Assembly: GCF_018141665.1 (NCBI RefSeq)
Contig: NZ_CP067976.1
Coordinates: forward strand, 930,001 to 994,000
Origin: Wolbachia endosymbiont of Spodoptera picta
GTDB lineage: Bacteria; Pseudomonadota; Alphaproteobacteria; Rickettsiales; Anaplasmataceae
Direction: 5' to 3'
Length of the DNA stretch: 64,000 nucleotides
The position numbers and the translations under genes are program-made. Below, in pieces: positions 9,574 to 17,588 of the stretch. The first letter of the stretch is position 1; each line of letters begins with the position of its first letter. The notes beneath the pieces were generated by a model. That model was not told the DNA's origin. It searched no databases and was given only the letters and a program-made list of their open reading frames with translations.

Positions 9574-10542
9574 TCAACTTACAATTGGTTCAGTAATCAG
9601 CCCTTTCATATCAGTTGCAACTCTAGTATCACTATCTATTTTTGCAATTTCTTCTTTGGTATACAATTCATCCTTGTTTTTCGTCCAGCTATTGTCATAT
9701 TGAATATCAACTTCTCCTCCATTGGTTTTGAAGCCGAATATTTCTTCTATAACTGATTTTTTGTCAAATGAGTATTCATTAGAAAGACTGTGACATATTA
9801 TAACATCTGTAATTGTGTAAACATAAGATGGTGCTGATCTAAGCATAGGATAATATGTTTTAAATCTTCTCTTAACTTCATTATAAATTTCCGTAATCTT
9901 TATTCTACCAGCATCACTTACAGCAATGATAGCGTTCTCAATATCTATCATACCGCTGTAGCTGTGGCCTGTTCCTTCATTTTCAGCAAGTAGAAAGCCC
10001 TGTTTAGCATGAATCTCACCAATTTTCTTGTCTTCTGTAGGTAAGATATCAAAATCAAAATAAATCATAGGAGACTTCAGTGCCAACAACATAAATATAC
10101 GCATGCTGTCTATCTCAACACCAAAAGATAATCTTTCATCTTCTGGAATAGAGTATAGATCTCTAAAATATTGAGACACCTTGTATAAAGGACATTTAGA
10201 TTTTTCAATTTGCCACATTTTTTGTAAATGAAAGCTAAACTCATATTCCCCTAAATCCAGCTCATTAAAATCTATAAGTTCTATATTTTTGTTTGTGTTA
10301 AATTTTCTGTTTGATATTTTATTCTCCAACTCTTTACGTTGCATAGGAGTAAAACCAGATCCATTTATTACTAATTTCACTACACGTGTACTTTCCCTCT
10401 TTGCCCATTCGCTCAATCTCTCCACGTATTTTTCTGGGATTAGATATCCATATTTTCGGGGAAGCCACTGAAACACTAAGGGTGTATCAACCGTGAAAGT
10501 ATGTGGAGATCCAGGCCTTAAATCTTGTCCTTTATAATTCAT
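9574..10542 (-). CDS. Candidate GT-A glycosyltransferase with DXD motif (possible secreted effector)
   Basis: A 322-residue product without signal peptide or membrane segment. The segment around residues 140-168 (FGVEIDSMRIFML, then SPMIYFDFDIL) resembles the core of the sugar-binding DXD family (Gly_transf_sug/TcdA-TcdB-like), in which a Ser-Asp/Asp-Ser pair precedes a hydrophobic strand ending in the metal-binding DXD; here Asp163-Phe-Asp165. The N-terminal part (FQWLPRKYGYLIPEKY, residues 24-39) would be the first nucleotide-binding strand, and NAIIAVSDAGR near 203-213 fits the later acceptor-side helix. The stop is TGA and the same frame stays open for 46 more codons to 9433, including a hydrophobic stretch. 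The function is inferred from motifs; no substrate can be named. Confidence 0.6.
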   Translation of the reverse strand: MNYKGQDLRPGSPHTFTVDTPLVFQWLPRKYGYLIPEKYVERLSEWAKRESTRVVKLVINGSGFTPMQRKELENKISNRKFNTNKNIELIDFNELDLGEYEFSFHLQKMWQIEKSKCPLYKVSQYFRDLYSIPEDERLSFGVEIDSMRIFMLLALKSPMIYFDFDILPTEDKKIGEIHAKQGFLLAENEGTGHSYSGMIDIENAIIAVSDAGRIKITEIYNEVKRRFKTYYPMLRSAPSYVYTITDVIICHSLSNEYSFDKKSVIEEIFGFKTNGGEVDIQYDNSWTKNKDELYTKEEIAKIDSDTRVATDMKGLITEPIVS

Positions 10543-10597
10543 AGCAAAAGTACTAAATAAGTTAATACTTTGCTATATAATATTAATTTATCAACTA

Positions 10598-10645
10598 CTT
10601 ATTTAAGTAATATTATTTATTTATTAAAAATATTACTTAAATAAG
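10598..10645 (-). terminator. AT-rich hairpin downstream of der
   Basis: Perfect 17-bp inverted repeat (10598-10614 and 10629-10645) with a 14-base AT-only centre. It lies 6 bp past the der stop and before the next minus-strand gene, a good place for transcription termination, although the stem has little GC. Confidence 0.5.
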
Positions 10646-10650
10646 ATTAC

Positions 10651-11976
10651 CTACTTTACATAGGGATTTTTGTTCTTTTTCAAAAGTAATCTGACTGGTA
10701 CGCCTTCAACAAAGAAGTTTTTTCTAAGACCATTAGTCAAATAACGTTTATAACTCTCATCAACACTTTCCGGGACGTTGCATACCAAAGAAAAAGCTGG
10801 AGGTTTGGTGCCAATTTGAACAATATACTTCATTTTAATTGCTCTACCTTTTATAAGTGGGTGAGAATGTTTTTCCACAGCATCTATTAGCCAATTATTC
10901 AGTTTTGCAGTGCTGATCTTCTTGTTTAAGGATTCACTCACTTCAAGACACTTATCTATCACATCACCACAGCGCATACCTTTCAATGCAGAAATTGTTA
11001 CAGTTGGCACTTCCAAAAATAACCGAGTCACTTCCTGTTGTTTGACAAATTTTATTAACTTACTTCTGTCATCCTTACCTATTAAATCCCACTTATTTAA
11101 AACGATGATAATTCCCTTCCCCCCTTTAATTGCAGCTTCAGCAATTGATAAATCCTGCTGCTCAACGCCAAGCAAGGAATCTAGCATTAAAATCACTACA
11201 TGAGAGCGCTTTATTGACTCTATACTTTTTTCAACAAATCTTGATTCTAAGTTATCAACAACATTTGCCTTTCTGCGGATTCCCGCAGTATCGATGAGAG
11301 TGATTAATTTCCCATTATGGTCGTATGAAATATCCACAGAGTCACGCGTGGTACCAGGTTTTGAGCTTACTATTAGTCTATTTTCTGCAAGTAAACTGTT
11401 TAAAAAAGTTGATTTTCCAACGTTTGGGCGACCGATGATTGCAATCCTCAGTCTAATGGACTCACTTTCAGGCAGCTCAGTTTTTTTGTTAAAATCTTCA
11501 ATAACACCAGCTAATACATCATAAAGATCAATCATACCAAGATTATGTTCGGCTGAGATGTACACCGGACCTATGAAGTTGAAGAACTGCAAATGATCAA
11601 CATTTTCCGATTTATGACTTTCGCATTTGTTTGCTATTAGTATTACAGGTTTGTTCGTTTTTCTCTTCAGCCACTTTGCAAACTCTTTGTTCTGCTCATT
11701 TTGCACTTTTGCATCAACAAGAAAAAAAATTACATCTGCGCTTAATAAAGAAAACTCTATTTGTTCAATAACTTGTAGTGAAAAACTGGTTTGGTCATTC
11801 CATCCTCCTGTATCTATAACTTTAAACTCTAAATCACTAATTCTTCCAATTCCTTCACGCCTATCTCTCGTTACTCCTGGAATGTCACTAACTACCGCTG
11901 CTTTTCTTCTTACTAGCCTATTAAATAGAGTTGACTTGCCTGCATTTGGAAGGCCTATTATGACTATTTTCAGCAT
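10651..11976 (-). CDS. der: Ribosome biogenesis GTPase Der (EngA)
   Basis: Essential GTPase for 50S subunit assembly. It is recognised by two tandem G domains in one 441-residue chain: P-loops GLPNAGKST at residues 8-16 and GRPNVGKST at 182-190, each followed by DTGG or DTAG switch motifs and NKC/NKW specificity motifs. The C-terminal KH-like domain ends with LLLKKNKNPYVK. The first P-loop has Leu where most family members have Arg. An AT-rich hairpin follows the stop. It is not arranged with an evident operon partner. Confidence 0.94.
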   Translation of the reverse strand: MLKIVIIGLPNAGKSTLFNRLVRRKAAVVSDIPGVTRDRREGIGRISDLEFKVIDTGGWNDQTSFSLQVIEQIEFSLLSADVIFFLVDAKVQNEQNKEFAKWLKRKTNKPVILIANKCESHKSENVDHLQFFNFIGPVYISAEHNLGMIDLYDVLAGVIEDFNKKTELPESESIRLRIAIIGRPNVGKSTFLNSLLAENRLIVSSKPGTTRDSVDISYDHNGKLITLIDTAGIRRKANVVDNLESRFVEKSIESIKRSHVVILMLDSLLGVEQQDLSIAEAAIKGGKGIIIVLNKWDLIGKDDRSKLIKFVKQQEVTRLFLEVPTVTISALKGMRCGDVIDKCLEVSESLNKKISTAKLNNWLIDAVEKHSHPLIKGRAIKMKYIVQIGTKPPAFSLVCNVPESVDESYKRYLTNGLRKNFFVEGVPVRLLLKKNKNPYVK

Positions 11977-12111
11977 AGTTTAAGAGCGTATTTTATACAT
12001 AGTAAATTATAATCAAAATTTTTTAGTTTAACTATTGACTTGATAGATTATATACCTATCCTAAAATTAGGATATTTTATCTTAAGTTTATTATGTAGAA
12101 TTGGAGGCGCT

Positions 12112-12936
12112 ATGCATAATGCAAATGAAACTTTAATAATGAATTTCGATCAAGTTGCTCAATTAACTCCTCAAATTTATAAATTAGGGACACCTTATAA
12201 CAACAGGACACGTATATATAACTATATAATTTTAGCTAAAGCATTGGAGAATCTCAATGATCCATCCCGGTCACATGCAAATAAGGAGCTTTTTTTGAGT
12301 GACAATGATGAAGAAACTAAGAAATTTCTGAGTGTAATTCGAAAAGGAATTGCTGAATATACAGGTAATGATTCTATAGATGTGAGGTTGAGAGGAAAAG
12401 AAGATAAATCATTTACTGCATGGGTATCGTTAAAAGAAGGCAGAGGTGAGTTAAAATTTGATAACTCATTTTCTGGTAAAGCCTTAAAGGATAGTAATCC
12501 AAAAATTGGAGCTTTTACATTGGTATCTCCAGAAGATAAAAGGTTGGTGCGTGTTTCACAAAGTGATGATGGTGTAAGGCTTTATCAAATACTAAATGAG
12601 TCTTGTATAATTAAATTTAACTGGAAAGTGGGTGATAGAGATTGCAGTATTGCTTTAAATATTAGTGAAAATGGTAACGTATTTTGTACTGATTTAAGTG
12701 ATAATATAAGTCCTGAGGACTTCGAGGAAAACAAAGCTGTAAAAATAAAAATTGGCTATTATGAGAATAAGAAGATGGATAAATATAATGACATGACTCT
12801 AGCAAAATTGGTCTCATTGGCTTCAAACTTACAAGGAATTGAAAGAGAAGTTATAACAATTAATCCATCAACAGGTGTAACAAGTGCAAGTGTACAGAAT
12901 GTTAGTGAGTCTCAGCATTCTCAGAATATTAAATAG
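12112..12936 (+). CDS. Hypothetical protein, paralogue of the gene at 28095
   Basis: The reading frame is open from 12040, but GGAGG at 12103-12107 just before the ATG at 12112 points to that start (274 residues). No known domain is recognised. Residues in the second half align by eye with the product of 28095-29072: the pattern SDDGVRLYQIL, then FNWKVGDRDCSI, then EENKAVKIKIG matches SDNEERVYEII, LKWYVDERECKI and RANKEVKIG. The two are therefore members of one genus-specific family. The C-terminal tail is Ser/Thr/Gln/Asn rich. No signal peptide is visible. A strong hairpin follows the stop. Confidence 0.7.
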   Translation: MHNANETLIMNFDQVAQLTPQIYKLGTPYNNRTRIYNYIILAKALENLNDPSRSHANKELFLSDNDEETKKFLSVIRKGIAEYTGNDSIDVRLRGKEDKSFTAWVSLKEGRGELKFDNSFSGKALKDSNPKIGAFTLVSPEDKRLVRVSQSDDGVRLYQILNESCIIKFNWKVGDRDCSIALNISENGNVFCTDLSDNISPEDFEENKAVKIKIGYYENKKMDKYNDMTLAKLVSLASNLQGIEREVITINPSTGVTSASVQNVSESQHSQNIK

Positions 12937-12960
12937 AAATTGCTAGCGCATTAATTATCG

Positions 12961-12999
12961 TACACATACACCGTTGCATGCAGCAACGGTGTATGTGTA
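12961..12999 (+). terminator. Strong 17-bp hairpin between a hypothetical gene and pccB
   Basis: TACACATACACCGTTGC (12961-12977) pairs perfectly with 12983-12999 around a 5-base loop ATGCA. It lies 24 bp after one stop and 62 bp before the next start. There is no long U tract after the stem (TAATCAATAGG), so it could be an imperfect terminator, an mRNA-stabilising stem, or a protein-binding dyad. Confidence 0.55.
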
Positions 13000-13060
13000 T
13001 AATCAATAGGATTTGTAAGCTCAATAAAGTTTACAACCAATTTGAAAGTTATTTTACTAC

Positions 13061-14587
13061 ATGCAAGACTCTGAAATACTAGAAACTCTAAAGATCAAAA
13101 CATTAGAAGCCGAAAAAGGAGGAGGTCCTGATAGAGTTAACAAGCAACATGAAAAAGGAAAGCTAACCGCTAGAGAAAGGTTGAGTATATTGCTCGATGA
13201 AAATTCATTTCAAGAGTATGATAAGTTTGTGAAGCATCACGCAACTGATTTTGGCATGCAAAATGCTGATTTTTTAGGTGATGGAGTTGTAATTGGCCAT
13301 GGTACTATTTATGGCAGAAAAGTTTTTGTTTATTCTCAGGATTTCACTGTCTTTGGTGGATCACTTGGTGCATCACATGCAAAAAAAATATGCAAAATTA
13401 TGGATATGGCAATTAATGCCAGGATTCCAATTATCGGACTAAACGATTCTGGTGGAGCCAGAATCCAAGAAGGAGTAAATTCCCTTGCTGGTTACGGAGA
13501 AATTTTTCAAAGGAATGTAAATGCATCAGGCGTTATACCACAAATCTCTCTAATCATGGGCCCATGTGCTGGCGGTGCAGTTTACTCTCCAGCGCTAACC
13601 GATTTTATTTTCATGGTAAAAAATAGCTCATACATGTTTATAACCGGACCAGATGTAGTAAAAAAGGTTACATACGAAAACGTAAGCCACGAAGATCTCG
13701 GTGGAGCAAAAATTCATACGAGCAAAACAGGAGTAACAGATTTTGCATTCAATAATGAAGTTGAAATGCTACTAGAAATGCGAAAATTCTTCACCTTTTT
13801 GCCAGCAAATAATCAAGAGTTGCCAAAAACTGTACCGATCTGCGACTTAATTGATGATGTTGATGAATCTTTGAACACTCTAGTTCCTAGTAATCCTAAT
13901 ACTCCTTATGATATGTATGAACTCATTGAAAAGGTGTGTGATGAAAGGAAATTTTTTGAACTAAAACCCGATTTTGCTCGTAACATCATAATTGGCTTTG
14001 GCAGAATTGGAGGAAATACTATTGGTGTTGTTGCAAATCAACCTATGCACCTTGCAGGATGCTTGGATATTGACTCTTCAAGAAAAGCTGCAAGGTTTGT
14101 AAGATTTTGTGACGCATTTAACATTCCCATCATCACACTTATTGATGTTCCAGGGTTTTTACCTGGCACGAATCAAGAATACAATAATATAATACAACAC
14201 GGAGCGAAACTGCTTTACGCTTACGCTGAAGCGACCGTGCCGAAAATTAGCCTTATCACTAGAAAAGCGTATGGTGGTGCATATATTGTTATGAACTCAA
14301 AGCATTTAAAAGGTGATATAAATTATGCTTGGCCAACCGCTGAGATAGCTGTAATGGGCCCTGAAAGTGCAGTTGAAATTATATTTAGGCATGAAAAAGA
14401 CCAGCAAACGTTAATCAAAGAATATAAAGAGAAATTTGCTAATCCATTTTTTGCTGCATCACATGGATACATTGATGACATTATAGTGCCAAGTAAAACA
14501 AGGCATCACTTTCACAAAGCATTAGAGCTACTTAAAAACAAGAAAGTAGAAAGAATATGGAAGAAGCATGATAATCTTCCTTTGTAA
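13061..14587 (+). CDS. pccB: Propionyl-CoA carboxylase beta chain (carboxyltransferase)
   Basis: Biotin-dependent carboxyltransferase subunit that carboxylates propionyl-CoA to methylmalonyl-CoA. The 508-residue protein shows the crotonase-fold carboxyltransferase pair: N-terminal half with RERL, LNDSGGARIQEG and GPCAGGAVYSPALTDF, and C-terminal half with IDVPGFLPGT, RKAYGGAYIVM and WPTAEIAVMGPE. Length and spacing are those of PccB. The alpha (biotin carboxylase) subunit is not in the window. Its last about 60 bp recur in degraded form 500 bp downstream. Confidence 0.93.
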   Translation: MQDSEILETLKIKTLEAEKGGGPDRVNKQHEKGKLTARERLSILLDENSFQEYDKFVKHHATDFGMQNADFLGDGVVIGHGTIYGRKVFVYSQDFTVFGGSLGASHAKKICKIMDMAINARIPIIGLNDSGGARIQEGVNSLAGYGEIFQRNVNASGVIPQISLIMGPCAGGAVYSPALTDFIFMVKNSSYMFITGPDVVKKVTYENVSHEDLGGAKIHTSKTGVTDFAFNNEVEMLLEMRKFFTFLPANNQELPKTVPICDLIDDVDESLNTLVPSNPNTPYDMYELIEKVCDERKFFELKPDFARNIIIGFGRIGGNTIGVVANQPMHLAGCLDIDSSRKAARFVRFCDAFNIPIITLIDVPGFLPGTNQEYNNIIQHGAKLLYAYAEATVPKISLITRKAYGGAYIVMNSKHLKGDINYAWPTAEIAVMGPESAVEIIFRHEKDQQTLIKEYKEKFANPFFAASHGYIDDIIVPSKTRHHFHKALELLKNKKVERIWKKHDNLPL

Positions 14588-14614
14588 CTTTCCTCTCAGT
14601 CTTTATTGTAAGGT
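14579..14614 (+). repeat. Direct repeat copy 1 (pccB 3' end)
   Basis: 36 bp with 33 identities to 15105-15140. It spans the last codons of pccB and the start of the downstream region. Confidence 0.7.
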
Positions 14615-15266
14615 CTACAGTGCCGTTACACCAAGACTAGCGCTTGGATTACCAATAACGCTAACTTTTGGGTTCTTTTTTCTACAATATATTCTTACCT
14701 TAGCTAAAATTTACTTCCGCGTGTTTTAAATCTGATTATAATTACAATTAGAGATATTTTTAGAGCTCAAAAATTTATCTTTGTCTGCAGACTTTTTTTA
14801 TTAAACAATCGAACTCATACAAAAATGTAGCGTATCCTCTTCAGCGTATGTGGGTGCATACACACATACTTAATTTCTGTCGTATGTGCACTGCATTTTT
14901 TTCTAATCTTTTTTTCATAGGGGGATTTTATGTTCAGAATTCCAGATACTTGACCTTTACTTTAGCTAATAAAAACCAACTGGTACCTGCGGTTTTTATA
15001 GCCTCAAAATTTCAATCAAAATTCAACTATCATTCAAAGAAACTTATAGTTATTCTTAGTGTTATTACTATAGTAACAGCGCTATGATGATAAGAATATG
15101 GAATCCTTTATAACTTTCTTCTCAGTCTTTATTATAAGGTGTTCAATAATATGGGAAGAGTAAAGTTTTAAAGAGATAATTAAAATTATCCTTATCACCT
15201 ACTTAGCAATAAATTATATTTGCTTAATCGTAATTACTTACACTTCTTCAATGTCCTGTTTTATTT
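14588..15266. other. Gap of about 680 bp bounded by a repeat of the pccB tail
   Basis: A 36-bp stretch at 14579-14614, covering the pccB stop, recurs with three mismatches at 15105-15140, and the preceding AGAATATGGA also recurs (14551 and 15093). Between them a 79-codon frame (14848-15087) with hydrophobic segments exists but has no ribosome site and no recognised family, so it is not called a gene. The rest is AT-rich without recognisable features. Confidence 0.45.
15105..15140 (+). repeat. Direct repeat copy 2 (decayed copy of pccB 3' end)
   Basis: Matches 14579-14614 with three substitutions, and is preceded by a copy of AGAATATGGA with a 16-bp deletion relative to pccB. It indicates an old duplication or an insertion flanked by a duplicated sequence. 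Confidence 0.65.
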
Positions 15267-16494
15267 ATGGCAAACATTAAGCTTAAAAATGTACACAGTC
15301 TATTAAATTATATTATTTGTTTTTTCCTTATATACGTTCAGTATATGCATTCTGCTATTGCTTTAGATAACTCTTCATCACATTTAAAAAACTTACCTGA
15401 TTTTTTACCTTTTAGAAAACCTTTTGATAATATAGAAAAAATTATTAGAACTGACAATTTTAGAAGTTTTGATCTTGATAAAAGAAATAAGCTTTATACC
15501 AATGCTCATAATAGTATCAGTCTTGTAAATATTATTAATAAAATTATCTTAGCTCAAGATAACTTATTCATACTAGAAAGTAAGCCGTATAATATAGTAC
15601 TTGTTGATAATCCCAATCTTAGTAGAACTACAGGTGCTGCAGGAAAGGACTATGTAATTATTGAGGGAAGCTTAAAAAAAAATATCAAAGATTATACTAG
15701 AGTGATATCACATGAATTAATTCACAGATATATAGGACATATAATAGAGCAAGATAACGATAAGAAAAATGAAATAAAATATAAGTGGTTTTTTGAAGGA
15801 TTTACGGAATTTTATGGAGTGAAAACCTTACTTGACACGAAACTTATTAATAAAGATGAATATTTAGAAATAATTAATACTATTTTAAAAAAAATATTTT
15901 AACTCCTTAGTACTTGATATTAATTTTGAAAAGGTAGGCAAAAAACATTTACTTGATAAAAACATAAGCATGTTGAGCTATAACAGAGGTTTTATTCTTG
16001 CAATGATAATTGATGAGAAATTAAATGAGATTAGTAATGGAGAATATAACTTATTAAATGTTATAAATAGAATAATAAATGAAGCGACTTCAAAGCAAGT
16101 TAATTTTAATGTTGACTTATTTGCAAGTCATTTAAAACATTACTTATCAGAGTCCTTTATAAAAGATATCATAGCCTCTATAGGAGATTCTAGCATACTT
16201 CTCAGTTTATTACCCAGTAGATTACTGAATAAAAATTTAACTTTCCAAGATACTGATAAGTATAGTGATATATGCTTTAACTTAACCAGAAGTCTAGAGC
16301 TACAAAAGATACGTGGGGTTAAATTAGGTAGTGATTGCCATAATATGAGACTCAAGGATGGTCAAGAACTAAAATGCTATAGTATTGATCTTAATAGTGG
16401 TAATATTAAGTTAAAAGTCCTTGAAAACAAGATACCGAAAGTTATACATTTGAAAGCAAATAAAATGACGAGTAGCATTCCAATATATAAATAG
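15267..16494 (+). pseudogene. Secreted HExxH metallopeptidase-like gene split at a poly-A run
   Basis: The first part (15267-15902) has an N-terminal hydrophobic signal or anchor at about residues 10-32 and the zinc motif HELIH at 149-153, followed by FFEGFTEFYG where Glu177 would be the third ligand, the arrangement of gluzincins such as peptidase families M1 and M61. The frame ends just after eight A residues at 15887-15894. The next frame (open from 15889 to 16494) goes on with YNRGFILAMIIDEKL, as expected for the helical domain after the catalytic one in M61-like proteins. Removing one A restores a single frame of about 408 codons. It may be dead, rescued by slippage, or a sequence error. 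It sits directly before the peptide-modification remnant. Confidence 0.65.
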
Positions 16495-16507
16495 CTCAAA
16501 TAAACTC

Positions 16508-16535
16508 TTGACAAAAGCTATAGTAAACCTAAACT
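16508..16535 (+). promoter_or_regulatory. Sigma70-like promoter before the short motif-rich ORF
   Basis: TTGACA (16508-16513), 16-bp spacer, TAAACT (16530-16535). Transcription would begin near 16542, just before the ATG at 16560. A small hairpin, CTTTGC paired with GCAAAG (16534-16554), overlaps the start region and could affect initiation. Confidence 0.4.
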
Positions 16536-16559
16536 TTGCTATTTTAAAGCAAAGTAATT

Positions 16560-16814
16560 ATGGTAAATGACAAAGAAAAACAAGTGGATTTATTATTAGA
16601 GCGTCTTAGCGTTAATATTGGTCAAGTTAGTAGTAGTATTATACTTAAAAGAATAGAGAAGCTTTCAGATAATTTTCATGGTAGAAATAATCACAGTAGC
16701 CATTGTCAGTTTGATAGAGATGGTGGAGGGCATGGTAATATATGCTGGGCAGATAAGATAAAAGAAGACCTGACTGAGAACTATCATAAAAAGGATAGAG
16801 AAATTTCTATATAA
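16560..16814 (+). CDS. Short ORF, possible precursor peptide for a cyclophane-forming radical SAM enzyme
   Basis: 84 codons. The N-terminal half (residues 1-38) is a charged, probably helical leader-like segment; residues 39-66 are rich in Gly, His, Asn and Asp and hold four aromatic-X-X(R/N/D) triplets: HGR 40-42, FDR 51-53, HGN 58-60 and WAD 63-65. In triceptide RiPPs, radical SAM/SPASM enzymes crosslink the aromatic residue to the third residue of such triplets. The remnant of just such an enzyme follows immediately, in the next frame. No homologue is recognised outright; the precursor role is inferred from motif and context. The alternative is that the ORF is a fused fragment of decayed genes. 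Confidence 0.4.
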   Translation: MVNDKEKQVDLLLERLSVNIGQVSSSIILKRIEKLSDNFHGRNNHSSHCQFDRDGGGHGNICWADKIKEDLTENYHKKDREISI

Positions 16815-17211
16815 CTTTTCATTAGAGCTATTTTACGGTAATTATTCAAGAGTTGAGGGATTTGGCAAGAGAAGCCCTTTTGTATTACCGTTAATATGTG
16901 TTTCCAATAATGGTAATCTCGGCCCACTAGATGATTTGAGAACATGTGTCCCTCATAAGTTTGTTGAATATAACATAAGCAATACTAGTTGGGCTAAGTT
17001 CTTATCAGATAAATTTTTTAATAACTTTTTGAGTGATATGGAAAACAGGCCTGACGATTGTAAGCAGTGTTGTTATGAAAATATTTGTGGTGGGGGAAGT
17101 TATGGTAACAGGTTTAACCCTGCCAACGTAAGTTTTAATAATCCTTCAGTATATTGTGAGGGATTTTTGGCAAAGGATTATACAATTTCTTTTAATGCAT
17201 GGATTTTCTAA
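16774..17211 (+). pseudogene. C-terminal SPASM fragment of a cyclophane-forming radical SAM peptide maturase (FxsB/GrrM-like)
   Basis: The frame is open from 16774 to 17211 without a suitable start. The visible 145 residues match the last third of FxsB/GrrM-type maturases: SRVEGFGKRSPF, then a strand and NNGNLGPLDDLRTC, then the SPASM iron-sulfur cluster region with Cys codons at 17059, 17068, 17071 and 17086, the CGGG turn, an Arg, and the hallmark NNPSVYC. The N-terminal radical SAM barrel with the CxxxCxxC motif is absent, so this is a deletion remnant. Its start overlaps the end of the short ORF at 16560 in another frame, suggesting the deletion removed the intervening gene start. Confidence 0.72.
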
Positions 17212-17352
17212 AGAAAAATTACGGCAGGTATTATTGAATAGTAATACTGAAAAAGCAGCTTAATGGTAGTGTATAAAAGGTATTTACTAGATGTTTTTCT
17301 ATAATCTAATTAGCATCTAGAGGATTGACTTTATGAATATCGTCCTCTAAAC

Positions 17353-17426
17353 TGCCGTTACCAAGATTCGAACTTGGGACCTCGTCATTACCAATGACGT
17401 ACTCTACCACCTGAGCTACAACGGCA
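17353..17426 (-). tRNA. tRNA-Thr (anticodon GGT)
   Basis: The minus strand folds into a full cloverleaf of 74 nt: acceptor TGCCGTT/AACGGCA, D-arm with AGCTC...GAGT, anticodon stem CGTCA/TGACG with loop TTGGTAA giving anticodon GGT, and T-arm with GTTCGAATC. The CCA end is not encoded. It reads ACC and ACU threonine codons. Confidence 0.93.
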
Positions 17427-17438
17427 AGTTCACGTATT

Positions 17439-17588
17439 ATGATAATGAATAACATGAAAAAAAATAAGGAAAAAGAAGAAGAGAGAAAAAGATTGGCAAA
17501 AGCTTTAAAGCAAAATATTCTAAAAAGAAAAAAACAGCAGCAGAGTAGACAAGATGCCAGAACTCCCAGAAGTGGAAGTAATCTCTAA
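17439..17588 (+). CDS. Small lysine/arginine-rich protein upstream of and overlapping mutM
   Basis: 49 codons, more than half charged (Lys, Arg, Glu, Gln), starting MIMNNMKKNKEKEEERKRLA. It overlaps the start of mutM by 35 bp in another frame. A short basic Lys/Glu protein in front of housekeeping genes is a recurrent feature in alphaproteobacteria, but I cannot name a family with confidence. There is no evident Shine-Dalgarno site, and the composition could come from AT/AG-rich sequence by chance. Confidence 0.35.
   Translation: MIMNNMKKNKEKEEERKRLAKALKQNILKRKKQQQSRQDARTPRSGSNL

Noticed and set aside
9410..9703. 97-codon plus-strand frame
   Set aside because: Its second half is antisense to the glycosyltransferase-like gene and it has no family match.
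14848..15087. 79-codon frame with membrane-like segments
   Set aside because: No ribosome site, no recognised family, and it lies between duplicated sequence; kept only as a note in the gap description.
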